Assembly: GCA_017481745.1 (NCBI GenBank)
Contig: JAFUOV010000001.1
Coordinates: 1-64,000, forward strand
Length of the DNA: 64,000 nucleotides
Direction of reading: 5' to 3'
DNA from: Bacteroidaceae bacterium
GTDB lineage: Bacteria > Bacteroidota > Bacteroidia > Bacteroidales > Barnesiellaceae_A
Shown: piece after piece, positions 1-8,641 of the stretch
Layout: each line of letters opens with the position of its first letter
Position numbering within the stretch: the stretch's first letter is position 1
Translations under genes and position numbers: made by a program
The notes under the pieces: generated by a model
Database searches by the model: none
What the model saw: the letters and a program-made list of their open reading frames with translations, nothing else
What the model was told of the DNA's origin: nothing

Positions 1-10
1 ACAGTAAACA

Positions 11-122
11 CATTAAGGTGGTTATAGCACCGGGGATCCACCTCTACCCATCCCGAACAGAGAAGTTAAGCCCGGTCACGCCAATGGTACTGCGCAAGTG
101 GGAGAGTAGGCAGCCGCCACTT
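11..122 (+). rRNA. rrf: 5S ribosomal RNA
   Basis: The central block (CCCGAACAGAGAAGTTAAGCCC, split here as CCCGAACAGAG / AAGTTAAGCCC) and the later GGTACTGC...GGGAGAGTAGG segment are the universal 5S core. The ends GGTGGTTATAGCA and AGGCAGCCGCC pair as helix I. It is the last gene of an rRNA operon whose 23S lies left of the window. Exact ends are uncertain by a few bases. Confidence 0.95.
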
Positions 123-129
123 AAAGAAG

Positions 130-167
130 AACCTCGACAACGAAAGTTGCCGAGGTTCTGTTTTTTT
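130..167 (+). terminator. Intrinsic terminator of the rRNA operon
   Basis: The arms AACCTCGaCAAC and GTTGcCGAGGTT enclose a GAAA tetraloop and are followed by seven Ts. It starts about 8 bases after the 5S gene. Confidence 0.93.
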
Positions 168-184
168 GTAAAGTAGAGAGTTGA

Positions 185-268
185 GAGATTAGAGATTAGA
201 GTTTAGAGATTAGAGATTAGAGTTTAGAGTTTAGGGTTTAGAGATTAGAGATTATAGATTATAGTTTA
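185..268. repeat. Degenerate 7-bp tandem repeat, 12 units
   Basis: Twelve consecutive heptads keep exact register, nearly all GAGATTA or GAGTTTA, with single variants GGGTTTA, TAGATTA and TAGTTTA. The array sits between the rRNA terminator and the 3' end of the TPR gene. It is low-complexity, with no open frame or hairpin. Scattered relatives follow to about 330. A similar array occurs at 15544-15627. Confidence 0.85.
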
Positions 269-342
269 AAGAAGTTATACCTAAAAGCCCCAAAGGACTG
301 CATGATGTGAGTGTTGAGAGATGAGAGATTGGTGTTGTGTTC

Positions 343-2559
343 TTACTTTTTCTCTTGCGATTGGTATATTATTTGATCGTAGATGATGGGTATGTCGTCG
401 GGGTTGATGCCGGCGTGAATGAGGTCGGGTATATCTTGCTCAAAATTCTTTGTAAAACGTGTTACGTTGCCGTTGTCGGCGGCTATACTGTCGTTGTATA
501 GTGCAATGGCTTGTCGTATGTTGCACATTGCAAGCGCGACGTGTGCTGCGTTGAGATAGTCGAGTGCGGTGGGCTTGTCGGCAAGTATCTTCTCGTAGTA
601 TCGCCATGCTTGCTCGGTCTTGCCTGCAAGGAACGAACACCACGCAATAGGGCGACGGGCTTTGGTGCCTTTGGTGTCGAGATAGTCGACCTTAAAGTAG
701 TATTTGAGTGCTTCGTCGTATTGTTTCTGTTCGAGGTAACAATGTCCTATATTAAGGTTTACCGATAGATTGTCGGGTGCCATGTCGACTGCTCGTAGGA
801 AGTAGTCGAGTGCCATTTCGCTTTTTTTCATATTGCGGTAGCAAATGGCTATGTGTCGCAGTGTCCACAGGTTATTGGGCTTTATAAGGTCTGCCTTGAG
901 GTAGTATTCGAGTGCTTCCTCGTAGTTGCCCACCGATTGGTAGCAGTAGCCTGTCTTCTGGTATAGCTCGCTGTCGTTAAATTCGTTGTGCGATAGGTTT
1001 ACAAAGATGTATGCTGCATCGTTGTAGTATTCGTTTTTGAAGAAGTATTCGCCCAACACTTTTAGCAGCTTTTCGTCGTGCATGATGGGTGCAAACTCGT
1101 CTATCTTGAGCAGTTGCTCTATAGGCATGGAGAATAGGTCGAAGAACTCTTTACGTCGTGGGAATAGCTTGTTGAAGCGGTAAAAGTCTTGCAAATAGCG
1201 GTTGGATATATTCTCTCGCTCGTGGCTTTGCTTGTATAGTTCGGCTTTTTGAGCCTCTTTCAGTTCTATGTTTTCGCTGCGAAATTGGTTTGCCATCATC
1301 TGTCGTTGCGAGTCGGGTACTTGCGACAGCGATAGGCAGAACGAGTATTTATCGCTGTTGCATAGGAAACTCGAGCCTTGGAGTATATCGACAAAGCGTT
1401 TGCTCCAATCTTCATTGCCCAAAACCTCGGTTATTGCAGTGTGGTTGGTCATGAAGGGAATAAACCAATTGGATAGTTCGTTGAAGAATGAAAACCCTTT
1501 GAGGTGTGAGAATGTGCTCATAAATACGTCGGCGCCTTGCATCTGCAAGTCGTTCAGTTCCATGATGTTGTCGGCTATGCCCGAGTTGTCGAGCAGTTCT
1601 TGCCACTCGGGGTTCTGTTCCAACGACTCCATGTCGGTCAAGGCATCGTCTTCTTTTATCTTCTTGTATAGAGCCGGACTTATCTTCATCATTTTAGGCA
1701 ACAACTCTTCGTTCATCTTGCGACTTATTTTCTCTGTATCGCGGCTGCGTATGAATTGGAAAAGTATGTTGCGTGTATCGGTGGTGAAGCGAGTGTCGTC
1801 GAGCAGCAGTGTGATGCGGTTGCGCAGTTTGCTGTATAGTGGCAAACGTGCATGGTATCTTAGCAGAGCCACCAGCACACCGCACAATGCGCGTATCTGC
1901 ACCTCGTCGCTGTTGTGGTTGTTGTATGTGTCTATGAGAATATCTATCTTCTCGTCGTCGAAACAATGTGTGATGTTTAGTGTCAGAGCCGCTACTGCAA
2001 GCGCTGCTACGGCTTCGGGTAGCCGGTGTGGTTGCAGTGCATCGCGAATGGTGGCGTAGTCTTCAGCCTCGGCAGGATAGTTGGTCCATATCTGGTTGAA
2101 AAACTCGCCGGCAAGCCTTTCCACCTCTTTCCTTTTAGGGGTTATCGTGTTGTTGTCGGGCACCAATTCGCACAGCGATAGCTCGTTTACGCTGTTATCG
2201 AGTGCAGCGAAGGTTTGCGCCAAGCTCTTGCCCAAGCTGCGCAGATAGCGTTTCTTGCCGTAGTATAGCGACATAGAGTCGCGTGTGAGCAGCCTCTCGC
2301 ATACGGTGTCGGTAAGTTGATATGTTTCGGTGAGCAGATGGTTATACACATGAGCTCGCTCGGGGTCGTCAATACCGTCGAGCATATATTGTATCATATA
2401 TTTATACGACATTTCCAATTCGCTCAACTTCTCCTCGGTGTGCCACTCTTGCAGTTGCTCGGTGAGTTGTCGCAATTGTGTGAACGCCTGTTGCAGGTGT
2501 CGGTGCAGTAGATTGTCGTATATACTATGTTGCATATCTGCGATTTCCTGTGATAACAT
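343..2559 (-). CDS. Large tetratricopeptide-repeat protein
   Basis: A 738-residue, probably cytoplasmic protein with no signal peptide or membrane span. Roughly residues 500-650 hold several TPR units with the usual spacing of small and aromatic residues (for example GYCYQSVGNYEEALEYYLKA and IGHCYLEQKQYDEALKYYFK). The N-terminal two thirds is helical and shows no domain I recognise. TPRs mediate protein-protein contacts, so a scaffold or assembly role is an inference; no enzyme motif is visible. The gene stands alone, convergent with the rRNA operon and divergent from ribE. The start at 2559 is the first in frame and gives a plausible N-terminus. Confidence 0.85.
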   Translation of the reverse strand: MLSQEIADMQHSIYDNLLHRHLQQAFTQLRQLTEQLQEWHTEEKLSELEMSYKYMIQYMLDGIDDPERAHVYNHLLTETYQLTDTVCERLLTRDSMSLYYGKKRYLRSLGKSLAQTFAALDNSVNELSLCELVPDNNTITPKRKEVERLAGEFFNQIWTNYPAEAEDYATIRDALQPHRLPEAVAALAVAALTLNITHCFDDEKIDILIDTYNNHNSDEVQIRALCGVLVALLRYHARLPLYSKLRNRITLLLDDTRFTTDTRNILFQFIRSRDTEKISRKMNEELLPKMMKISPALYKKIKEDDALTDMESLEQNPEWQELLDNSGIADNIMELNDLQMQGADVFMSTFSHLKGFSFFNELSNWFIPFMTNHTAITEVLGNEDWSKRFVDILQGSSFLCNSDKYSFCLSLSQVPDSQRQMMANQFRSENIELKEAQKAELYKQSHERENISNRYLQDFYRFNKLFPRRKEFFDLFSMPIEQLLKIDEFAPIMHDEKLLKVLGEYFFKNEYYNDAAYIFVNLSHNEFNDSELYQKTGYCYQSVGNYEEALEYYLKADLIKPNNLWTLRHIAICYRNMKKSEMALDYFLRAVDMAPDNLSVNLNIGHCYLEQKQYDEALKYYFKVDYLDTKGTKARRPIAWCSFLAGKTEQAWRYYEKILADKPTALDYLNAAHVALAMCNIRQAIALYNDSIAADNGNVTRFTKNFEQDIPDLIHAGINPDDIPIIYDQIIYQSQEKK

Positions 2560-2715
2560 ATCTATTCTTGATATTATAACCTATAAACCCCGGCGAGAGT
2601 TTTCTGTAAACGCCCTCGTAAGGTCTTTTGTTGATATTTCTTTAGCACTTTTACAGGGTAAAGTTAGTGAAAATATAAAAAATCACTATCTTTACATCGT
2701 ATAAAAAATTGAATT

Positions 2716-3324
2716 ATGTTTTCAGGAATAGTAGAAGAAGCTGCAACCGTAGTAGCGTTGCGTAGCGAACAAGGCAATCTGCACTTGACACTCAGTTGCT
2801 CGTTTGTCGATGAATTGAAGATAGACCAGAGTATAGCGCACAATGGCGTGTGTCTTACGGTTGTGAGCATCGACGGCGATACCTATACCGTAACTGCCAT
2901 ACGCGAGACACTCGAGCGTAGCAATTTGGGCTTGCTCAAGGTGGGCGATAAGGTAAATCTCGAGCGCAGCATGGTGATGAATGGTCGTTTAGACGGACAC
3001 ATTGTGCAAGGTCATGTCGACCAAACAGCTCGTTGTCGTGAAGTTACGGCTGCCGATGGTAGTTGGTATTACACATTTGAGTATGAATTGGATGCCGAGA
3101 TGGCTTGTCGTGGATATTTCACCGTCGATAAAGGTTCGGTTACGGTAAACGGTGTGAGCCTTACAGTGTGCAATCCTACCGACAACACCTTCCAAGTGGC
3201 TATCATCCCCTATACCCACGATCATACCAACTTCTGTCAGATAGAGGCTGGTACGGTTGTCAATATCGAGTTTGACATCATTGGCAAGTATCTCTCTCGC
3301 ATGATGCACTTTGCCGACAAATAA
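2716..3324 (+). CDS. ribE: Riboflavin synthase, alpha chain
   Basis: Dismutates two molecules of 6,7-dimethyl-8-ribityllumazine to riboflavin and a pyrimidinedione, the last step of riboflavin synthesis, in the cytoplasm. The 202-residue length and the family N-terminus MFSGIVEE fit. The two lumazine-binding halves are visible as an internal duplication, with NGVCLTV near residue 46 and NGVSLTV near residue 143. The gene is followed 12 bp later by a flavin-dependent nitroreductase, so cofactor supply and use are adjacent. A near-consensus -7 box TATCTTTA lies at 2687-2694. Other rib genes are not in the window. Some organisms call this gene ribC. Confidence 0.95.
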   Translation: MFSGIVEEAATVVALRSEQGNLHLTLSCSFVDELKIDQSIAHNGVCLTVVSIDGDTYTVTAIRETLERSNLGLLKVGDKVNLERSMVMNGRLDGHIVQGHVDQTARCREVTAADGSWYYTFEYELDAEMACRGYFTVDKGSVTVNGVSLTVCNPTDNTFQVAIIPYTHDHTNFCQIEAGTVVNIEFDIIGKYLSRMMHFADK

Positions 3325-3336
3325 TAGCGTTTCACG

Positions 3337-3882
3337 ATGAAAACATTTCTTGAACTTGCCCGTAGCCGGCAGAGCGATCGAGCCTTCGATGCAGCACGAC
3401 CCGTTGAGAAGGATAAGATAGAGCGTATTCTTGCAGCAGCTCAACTTGCGCCTTCGGCTTGTAATGCACAGCCCTATAAGATGATTGTTGTTGACGAACC
3501 CGAGTTGAAAAACAAGGTTGCCGATACTACGTCGTCGAAGGTGCTGGGCATGAACCATTTTACCAAGCAAGCCCCTGTGCATATTGTCGTAGTGGAGGAA
3601 AATCCCAACTTCACGTCGGGTATAGGCGGTGTGGTGAAGGACAAGCACTTTCCCTACATCGATATAGGTATTGTTGCCGCTCATATTACCCTTGCAGCCG
3701 CCGACGAAGGCTTGGGCTCATGTATATTGGGCTGGTTCGACGAGAAGAAGCTACGCGCCTTGTTGGACATACCATCGCGCAAGCGCATCTTGCTCGACAT
3801 TGTTATAGGCTATTCTACCCAGCCTCTGCGCGATAAGAAACGCAAAGAGCAGGGCAAGGTAGTAGGGTATAACAAGTATTAA
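3337..3882 (+). CDS. Nitroreductase family protein (FMN/NAD(P)H)
   Basis: A 181-residue nitroreductase-fold oxidoreductase. The N-terminus ARSRQSDRAFD matches the R-S-x-R phosphate-binding start of the family. The AQLAPSACNAQPYK segment (near residues 35-48) is the FMN-contact motif, and the DEGLGSCILGWF segment (near 129) is the conserved C-terminal FMN region. Members are usually dimers that reduce quinones, nitro compounds or flavins; the physiological substrate cannot be read from sequence. It lies 12 bp after ribE and 12 bp before a small secreted protein, so a three-gene operon is likely. Confidence 0.88.
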   Translation: MKTFLELARSRQSDRAFDAARPVEKDKIERILAAAQLAPSACNAQPYKMIVVDEPELKNKVADTTSSKVLGMNHFTKQAPVHIVVVEENPNFTSGIGGVVKDKHFPYIDIGIVAAHITLAAADEGLGSCILGWFDEKKLRALLDIPSRKRILLDIVIGYSTQPLRDKKRKEQGKVVGYNKY

Positions 3883-3894
3883 TCGCACTATACG

Positions 3895-4368
3895 ATGAAG
3901 TGTTTGGCTATAATTATATTCTCCCTCTTGCCCCTCATAGCTATGGCGCAAGCATTGACAGGGTCGGTCGATAATACGTCGACTGCCGGTCTGCCTATGC
4001 CACAGCCTGTCGATTCGACCCTTACGCCCGAGGTGCCTTTTACCCCGATGGCAGTGTCGATGCATGGCTATGCCAAGCGCCTGAGCGATAGCAAAGAGAG
4101 CTTTATCCTACGCAACGAAACGCACAATTATCGTATATCGCGCGTTCTGCTCAAGTTGGTGTATATCACTATGCAAGGAGCCGTCTTGCATACCCGCGAG
4201 GAACTTGTCGAGTGCGATATAGCTGCCGGTATGACACAGATGCTTGCGATAAAGAGTTTCGATACATCGAAGTTGTACTACTATCACACCATGCCCCCGC
4301 AACGCGCATCGGGCACACCCTATCGCATCAAATACGACATCCTGCGGTATGATGTAGTGGTAGAGTAA
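3895..4368 (+). CDS. Small secreted protein of unknown function
   Basis: 157 residues with a clear signal peptide (MKCLAIIIFSLLPLIAMAQA, cleavage near residue 19-20), so exported to the periplasm or beyond. There is no lipobox. The mature part has a proline/threonine-rich stretch (about 20-50), then a compact beta-rich domain with FILRNETHNYRISRVLLKL and a closing YRIKYDILRYDVVV. This resembles small one-domain Bacteroidales secreted proteins with an Ig-like beta fold (inference). It is the last gene of the ribE unit; a strong hairpin follows 18 bp later. Confidence 0.75.
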   Translation: MKCLAIIIFSLLPLIAMAQALTGSVDNTSTAGLPMPQPVDSTLTPEVPFTPMAVSMHGYAKRLSDSKESFILRNETHNYRISRVLLKLVYITMQGAVLHTREELVECDIAAGMTQMLAIKSFDTSKLYYYHTMPPQRASGTPYRIKYDILRYDVVVE

Positions 4369-4386
4369 CATTGGTATATTGAACAT

Positions 4387-4426
4387 AACATAAAGGCTGC
4401 GCTTGACCAAGCGCAGCCTTTATGTT
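4387..4426. terminator. Perfect 16-bp hairpin ending the ribE unit
   Basis: The arms AACATAAAGGCTGCGC and GCGCAGCCTTTATGTT are exactly complementary around an 8-base loop. A-rich and T-rich flanks allow it to act on either strand. It follows the stop of the small secreted protein. Confidence 0.85.
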
Positions 4427-4856
4427 ATTAAGCATTTCCGATAACTTCCTCTCACAATTTTAATATCTCTCAACGGGCTAATGGCTTGTTCCTGTGCTTG
4501 CTACTATTAATATTCAATTTCTTGTTTCTTTTATAATATGTTGTTATAATTTTTCTTATTTTTGTCTTTGAAATGAGAACGCTCATTTCGTAACTTATTA
4601 ACAAAAGCGTTTTTGCTTTATCCTTTCACGAAATTCGCCAAAATTTTACCACAGGATATAGCAGTCATAAACGCCTATGCTTGCCTACAACCGCCCCGGC
4701 AAGGGGATTGTTATATGGCAATGCGTGGGGTGGGCTGTTTATTGTGGTAGGGCGTTTGGCGATGCCTCGTGAAGATAAACTGAACATCGTCCACGCTTTC
4801 TTTTTTATAATGGCCTTATGGGACGTGAGGGCTGCCTTAAAACCAAGTTTTTTACT
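4427..4856. other. 430-base intergenic stretch
   Basis: No convincing gene on either strand. The left half is AT-rich and carries a possible -7 box TATTTTTG (4557-4564), a perfect inverted repeat (4570-4589) and a smaller hairpin AAAGC-GTTTTT-GCTTT. From about 4650 the base composition becomes distinctly GC-richer with no open frame. That part could be a decayed gene or an unrecognised RNA; I see no family signature. Confidence 0.5.
4570..4589. repeat. Inverted repeat, possible operator or leader hairpin
   Basis: GAAATGAG-AACG-CTCATTTC: eight-base perfect arms around four bases, just downstream of a TATTTTTG box (4557-4564). It lies about where the transcript for the 4857 gene could begin, so it is either an operator or a 5'-UTR hairpin. 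Confidence 0.45.
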
Positions 4857-5363
4857 ATGAGAAGAATTATTCTTTCATTGACAGTTTTGGCATTAATGTG
4901 TCCCGTTGCATCATCTGCCAAGGAGATTGAAGAGGTTAAGTATCAAGAGTCATCGGCTCGCAACCTTGAACCGGAACATTATATGTTGTTAACCCCTCTT
5001 GTTGCCGATATCAAGGTGTCGCCTTCCAAAATTAAGCACACAGAAACAGAGGCCTTCAAAGATTTTGTCGTAACAGCCGACATTACAAAGATTATGCCTG
5101 AGTTGAAGAAGGTAGCTTTGTCGCGAGCTGCAACAGCGCACAACGCAGATTTGTTGGTAGGTGCTATTATCGATATTGTTACCAACGAAAGAGGTCTTCT
5201 TGAAATTACCGTTACCGGCTATCCTGCCTCGTACACCAGTTTTCGCAATGCTACTCAAAATGATATTGAACTGATACGTAATGCCAAGAGTGTGACACAA
5301 GGCAAGGATAATCTTGATGTTCTCAGAAATCCCACTAATACCGAGTTGGAAATAAAAAAATAA
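4857..5363 (+). CDS. Secreted protein of unknown function
   Basis: 168 residues from the chosen ATG at 4857; an upstream in-frame ATG at 4818 adds 13 polar residues before the signal peptide and is disfavoured. The signal peptide MRRIILSLTVLALMCPVASSA is clear. The mature part contains HYMLLTPLVADIKV and a central motif HNADLLVGAIIDIVT followed by LLEITVTGYPASYTSFRNA, which looks like a conserved exported domain, but I know no function for it. It is 6 bp upstream of an outer-membrane barrel gene, so the two are almost certainly co-transcribed and may act together at the envelope. Confidence 0.8.
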   Translation: MRRIILSLTVLALMCPVASSAKEIEEVKYQESSARNLEPEHYMLLTPLVADIKVSPSKIKHTETEAFKDFVVTADITKIMPELKKVALSRAATAHNADLLVGAIIDIVTNERGLLEITVTGYPASYTSFRNATQNDIELIRNAKSVTQGKDNLDVLRNPTNTELEIKK

Positions 5364-5369
5364 GCCGAT

Positions 5370-6146
5370 ATGAAAAGTAAATTATTAGTATTCGCTACTA
5401 TATTGGGTGTGTTCTTGTCTGTTACACCCACTACTGCGCAAATTATAACAAGTTCGCAGACGATAACTACCAAAACCCAGATAAAGAAAGAGAAAGTAAA
5501 AAAAGAACGCAAAATATTGCCTCCTGTCAGCAAAGGTTATCAACAGTCGTTAGAATTTACCATTAGTACTTATGACCTTAGTGCAAAGGCTGAAGAATCC
5601 TCTCAGTTTGGCATAGATTATATAGGTGGTTATCGTTTTAGTAACTATTTCTTTGCAGGTGTGGGCATAGGGCTTAATTTCAATACTAGTGTCTCAACTC
5701 CATATTTAGATTATGGTCGTTATGGTTACGACGATTATGCCGTGTATGGTATTAATGAAAATGTTTTTAAAGTACCACTATATTTGCATATTCGTTTGTA
5801 TATGACCAAGACTCGTTGTCAGCCATTCATCGCTTTATCTTTAGGAGGACAGATATCGGGACATAAAAAGATTGAAAACGATACAGGCTATTTCCCTGAT
5901 TTGAATGATTGGACGTATAGTACAAGTAGCTTTTTCTTAAATCCTGAGTTGGGAGTGAGTTATCGTATTACCGAGAAATATAATTTATATTTAGCCATAG
6001 GATTTATGGCGCGAACTTCGCCTGTCCCCTTTGATGGAGAATATCCAGGAAGTTATGGATATGTAGGCGCATATTATCCATACGATATTGAGATACGACA
6101 TCCGATGTTGCCTTTTATGGATTTCAACCTTGGATTTACGTTTTGA
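5370..6146 (+). CDS. Outer-membrane beta-barrel protein
   Basis: 258 residues: signal peptide (about 1-24, ending PTTAQ), a short lysine-rich linker (KTQIKKEKVKKERK), then alternating amphipathic strands rich in Tyr and Gly (YIGGYRFSNYFFAGVGIGL, YRITEKYNLYLAIGFMA). It ends in an aromatic residue (FNLGFTF), the usual barrel-insertion signal for the BAM machinery. This fits a small 8-strand porin-like or OmpA-barrel-like protein without an OmpA peptidoglycan domain. Cargo or partner is unknown; the upstream secreted protein 6 bp away is the obvious candidate. Confidence 0.82.
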   Translation: MKSKLLVFATILGVFLSVTPTTAQIITSSQTITTKTQIKKEKVKKERKILPPVSKGYQQSLEFTISTYDLSAKAEESSQFGIDYIGGYRFSNYFFAGVGIGLNFNTSVSTPYLDYGRYGYDDYAVYGINENVFKVPLYLHIRLYMTKTRCQPFIALSLGGQISGHKKIENDTGYFPDLNDWTYSTSSFFLNPELGVSYRITEKYNLYLAIGFMARTSPVPFDGEYPGSYGYVGAYYPYDIEIRHPMLPFMDFNLGFTF

Positions 6147-6170
6147 TAGTTACACTAATGTTTAGGAACA

Positions 6171-6204
6171 AAAGAGGCTACACCGTGATGAGTGTAGCCT
6201 CTTT
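6171..6204. terminator. Bidirectional hairpin between convergent genes
   Basis: The arms AAAGAGGCTACAC and GTGTAGCCTCTTT are perfectly complementary over 13 bp around an 8-base loop. They lie between the barrel gene and the kduD 3' end. Confidence 0.85.
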
Positions 6205-6226
6205 GTGTTATATGATGATATCTCAT

Positions 6227-7024
6227 TTACTCCTCGTGGGCGGCTTTGCCGAGGCAGGCAAGGATACCACCATCGACGTACACTACCTGACCGGTAACGA
6301 AGTCGGAAGCCGGTGAAGCAAGGAAAATAATTGTGCCACCCAAGTCTTCGGGATTACCCCAACGACCGGCAGGGGTGCGTTTGATGATAAACTCGTTGAA
6401 GGGGTGTCCGTCGACTCGTATGGGGGCTGTCTGTGCAGTGGCAAAGTAGCCCGGACCGATGCCGTTTACCTGTATGTTGTAGCGAGCCCATTCGGTAGCC
6501 ATGTTCTTGGTGAGCATTTTCAGTCCGCCCTTGGCTGCAGCATAGGCAGTAACGGTGTCGCGTGCCAGCTCGCTCATCATAGAGCATACGTTTATAATCT
6601 TACCGCCACCACGCTCGCGCATGCCTTCAAATACGGCTTTCGACATGATAAAGGGCGATGTGAGGTCGGTGGTGATAACTTCTTCAAACTCGCTCACACT
6701 CATGTTTTGCGAGGGTATGCGCTTGATGATACCGGCATTGTTTACCAATATGTCAATGATGCCTACTTCTTGGCGGATGGTGTTGACAAGACGTATTGCC
6801 TCGTCTTCGTGTGTTACGTTGCACACATAGCCTTTTACGTTGAGTCCCATTTCGGCATATTGTGCCAGAGCGTTGTCGATGCGTTCTTGTGAGCGACCGC
6901 ATATTGTTACCGTAGCACCGGCTTTGCCCAGAGCAGCCGCCATAGCCATGCCCAATCCATGCGTAGCACCTGTAACGAGGGCTACGCGACCGGTGAGGTC
7001 AAAGAGTTTTGTTCCTTCCAACAT
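6227..7024 (-). CDS. kduD: 2-deoxy-D-gluconate 3-dehydrogenase / DKII reductase (SDR)
   Basis: 265-residue classical short-chain dehydrogenase. The Rossmann glycine motif is TGATHGLG (18-25), the structural NNAG is at 95-98, and the catalytic Ser148, Tyr161 and Lys165 are all present (SMMSE... YAAAK). In this operon it should reduce 2,5-diketo-3-deoxygluconate (DKII), the KduI product, to 2-keto-3-deoxygluconate with NAD(P)H. The family also contains gluconate 5-dehydrogenases, which differ little in sequence; the kduI neighbour 15 bp upstream decides the call. Last gene of the kdgK-eda-kduI-kduD unit. Confidence 0.9.
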   Translation of the reverse strand: MLEGTKLFDLTGRVALVTGATHGLGMAMAAALGKAGATVTICGRSQERIDNALAQYAEMGLNVKGYVCNVTHEDEAIRLVNTIRQEVGIIDILVNNAGIIKRIPSQNMSVSEFEEVITTDLTSPFIMSKAVFEGMRERGGGKIINVCSMMSELARDTVTAYAAAKGGLKMLTKNMATEWARYNIQVNGIGPGYFATAQTAPIRVDGHPFNEFIIKRTPAGRWGNPEDLGGTIIFLASPASDFVTGQVVYVDGGILACLGKAAHEE

Positions 7025-7039
7025 AGTCTGTTCCTCCTA

Positions 7040-7882
7040 TTATTTCATTTCGGTGGGGGCTGCGGTGTCCATGTCGTTGTAGTCGAGGTTCTCGCCCGCC
7101 ATACCCCATATAAATGTGTAGTTGCTTGTCGCACATGCCGAGTGAATAGACCATACAGGCGAAATCACAGCATCTTCGTTGTGCATCCATATGTGGCGAG
7201 TCTCTTGCATTTCGCCCATGAAGTGGCAAACGGCGTTGCCCTCGGGTACTTCAAAGTAGAAGTATGCCTCCATGCGACGGTCGTGTGTGTGTGCCGGCAT
7301 GGTGTTCCATACGCTACCGGGCTTGAGCTCGGTCATACCCATTTGCAACTGGCATGTGGGCAGTACACGACCTACTATCATCTGGTTGATAGTACGGTGG
7401 TTGGATGTCTCGAGGCTGCCAAGTGTGAATACATTGGCTTCGGCTTTGGTTATTTTCTTGTCGGGGTAGGTCATGTGAGCCGGCGCCGAGTTGAAGTAGA
7501 AGTGAGCGGGTTTGGCGGGGTCTTTACTTGCAAAGACGGGGTTGCGGTCGCCCTTGCCCAAGTAGAGCACTTCTTTATAACCCAATTCGTATACAACACC
7601 GTCAACCTCAACAGTGCCTTCGCCACCAACATTGAAGATACCCAATTCGCGGCGATGCAAGAAGAAGGGAGCCTTGAGAGGGTCAATGGGTTGTAGCTCG
7701 AGTTTTTCATTAACGGGTACTGCACCACCAACAACGAGGCGGTCGTACATCGTATATACCATATTTATTTCGTCGGCAACCATGAGGTTTTCGATAAGGA
7801 AATCTTTGCGTAGACGAGCAGTGTCGTATTGCTTGGCATCGGCAGGGTGTGCTGCATAGCGCACTTCGTAATTGATCTTCAT
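7040..7882 (-). CDS. kduI: 5-dehydro-4-deoxy-D-glucuronate isomerase
   Basis: 280 residues, the standard KduI length. It isomerises 5-keto-4-deoxyuronate (DKI), the spontaneous form of unsaturated uronates released from pectin or glycosaminoglycans, to DKII. Metal ligands of the cupin site are in place: His198, His200 and Glu205 ([16 protein letters not shown]) and His247 ([17 protein letters not shown]). It sits 34 bp after eda and 15 bp before kduD in the same operon, so the cell can take unsaturated uronates through to pyruvate and glyceraldehyde-3-phosphate. Confidence 0.95.
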   Translation of the reverse strand: MKINYEVRYAAHPADAKQYDTARLRKDFLIENLMVADEINMVYTMYDRLVVGGAVPVNEKLELQPIDPLKAPFFLHRRELGIFNVGGEGTVEVDGVVYELGYKEVLYLGKGDRNPVFASKDPAKPAHFYFNSAPAHMTYPDKKITKAEANVFTLGSLETSNHRTINQMIVGRVLPTCQLQMGMTELKPGSVWNTMPAHTHDRRMEAYFYFEVPEGNAVCHFMGEMQETRHIWMHNEDAVISPVWSIHSACATSNYTFIWGMAGENLDYNDMDTAAPTEMK

Positions 7883-7916
7883 AGTTTTATAGAATTGTAC
7901 CCGTAGGTGGGTAGAT

Positions 7917-8588
7917 TTATGCTTTTAGGTTCTTGATAGTTTCGAGACATTCGCGGCAAAGGTTGCTTATTTTGCTCCACTCGCCGGCTGCAATCACCTC
8001 TTTAGGGAATAGTTTCGAGCCCATGCCCACGCAGGCTACGCCGGCTTTTATCCATGCAGTGAGGCTTTCGGCAGTGGGTTCTACGCCACCTGTTACCATG
8101 AGCATCGACCATGGCATGGGAGCTTTGATGTTCTTGACAAACGAGGGACCGCCCACGTTGCCGGCAGGGAATACCTTGCAGACGATGCAGCCACTCTCTT
8201 GTGCTGCATTTATTTCGCTCACCGAGCCGCATCCCGGTATGTAGGGAACAAGGCGACGGTTGCACACCTTGCTTATCTCGGGGTTGTAGCAAGGTCCTAC
8301 CACAAAGTTTGCACCCAGTTGCAGGTAGAGTGCCGCAGTGGCGGGGTCGACGATAGAGCCTATACCCACAATCATTTCGGGACATTCGCGAGCGGCAAAT
8401 TTTACCAGCTCGGCAAAGACTTCTTGAGCAAAATCGCCCCGGTTGGTAAACTCGAAGGCGCGAACACCACCCTCATAGCAAGCCTTGAGTACACTCTTGG
8501 CTACCTCTATATCGCTGTGATAGAATACCGGCACCATACCGGTATTGCTCATTGTTGTGATGCTGTGTATAATGTTGAAACGAGCCAT
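7917..8588 (-). CDS. eda: KDPG/KHG aldolase
   Basis: Class I aldolase of 223 residues that splits 2-keto-3-deoxy-6-phosphogluconate into pyruvate and glyceraldehyde-3-phosphate. The Schiff-base lysine is Lys138 in [14 protein letters not shown], and the catalytic glutamate is Glu46 in the FEFTNRG segment. The phosphate/carboxylate pocket is formed by [13 protein letters not shown]. It follows kdgK by 53 bp and precedes kduI by 34 bp, and takes the product of the former. The ATG at 8588 opens directly onto the fold. Confidence 0.93.
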   Translation of the reverse strand: MARFNIIHSITTMSNTGMVPVFYHSDIEVAKSVLKACYEGGVRAFEFTNRGDFAQEVFAELVKFAARECPEMIVGIGSIVDPATAALYLQLGANFVVGPCYNPEISKVCNRRLVPYIPGCGSVSEINAAQESGCIVCKVFPAGNVGGPSFVKNIKAPMPWSMLMVTGGVEPTAESLTAWIKAGVACVGMGSKLFPKEVIAAGEWSKISNLCRECLETIKNLKA

Positions 8589-8641
8589 ATTGTTTGTGTA
8601 AAATATGTTATTGTGTTATCTTCACATTGTTGTTGATAGTA

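Noticed and set aside
185..268. Heptad array as a CRISPR array
   Set aside because: Units are 7 bp with no spacers between them, and no cas genes are present in the window.
4626..4800. tRNA or gene remnant in the GC-richer block before 4857
   Set aside because: No cloverleaf, T-loop sequence or protein motif could be found; kept only as an unexplained region.
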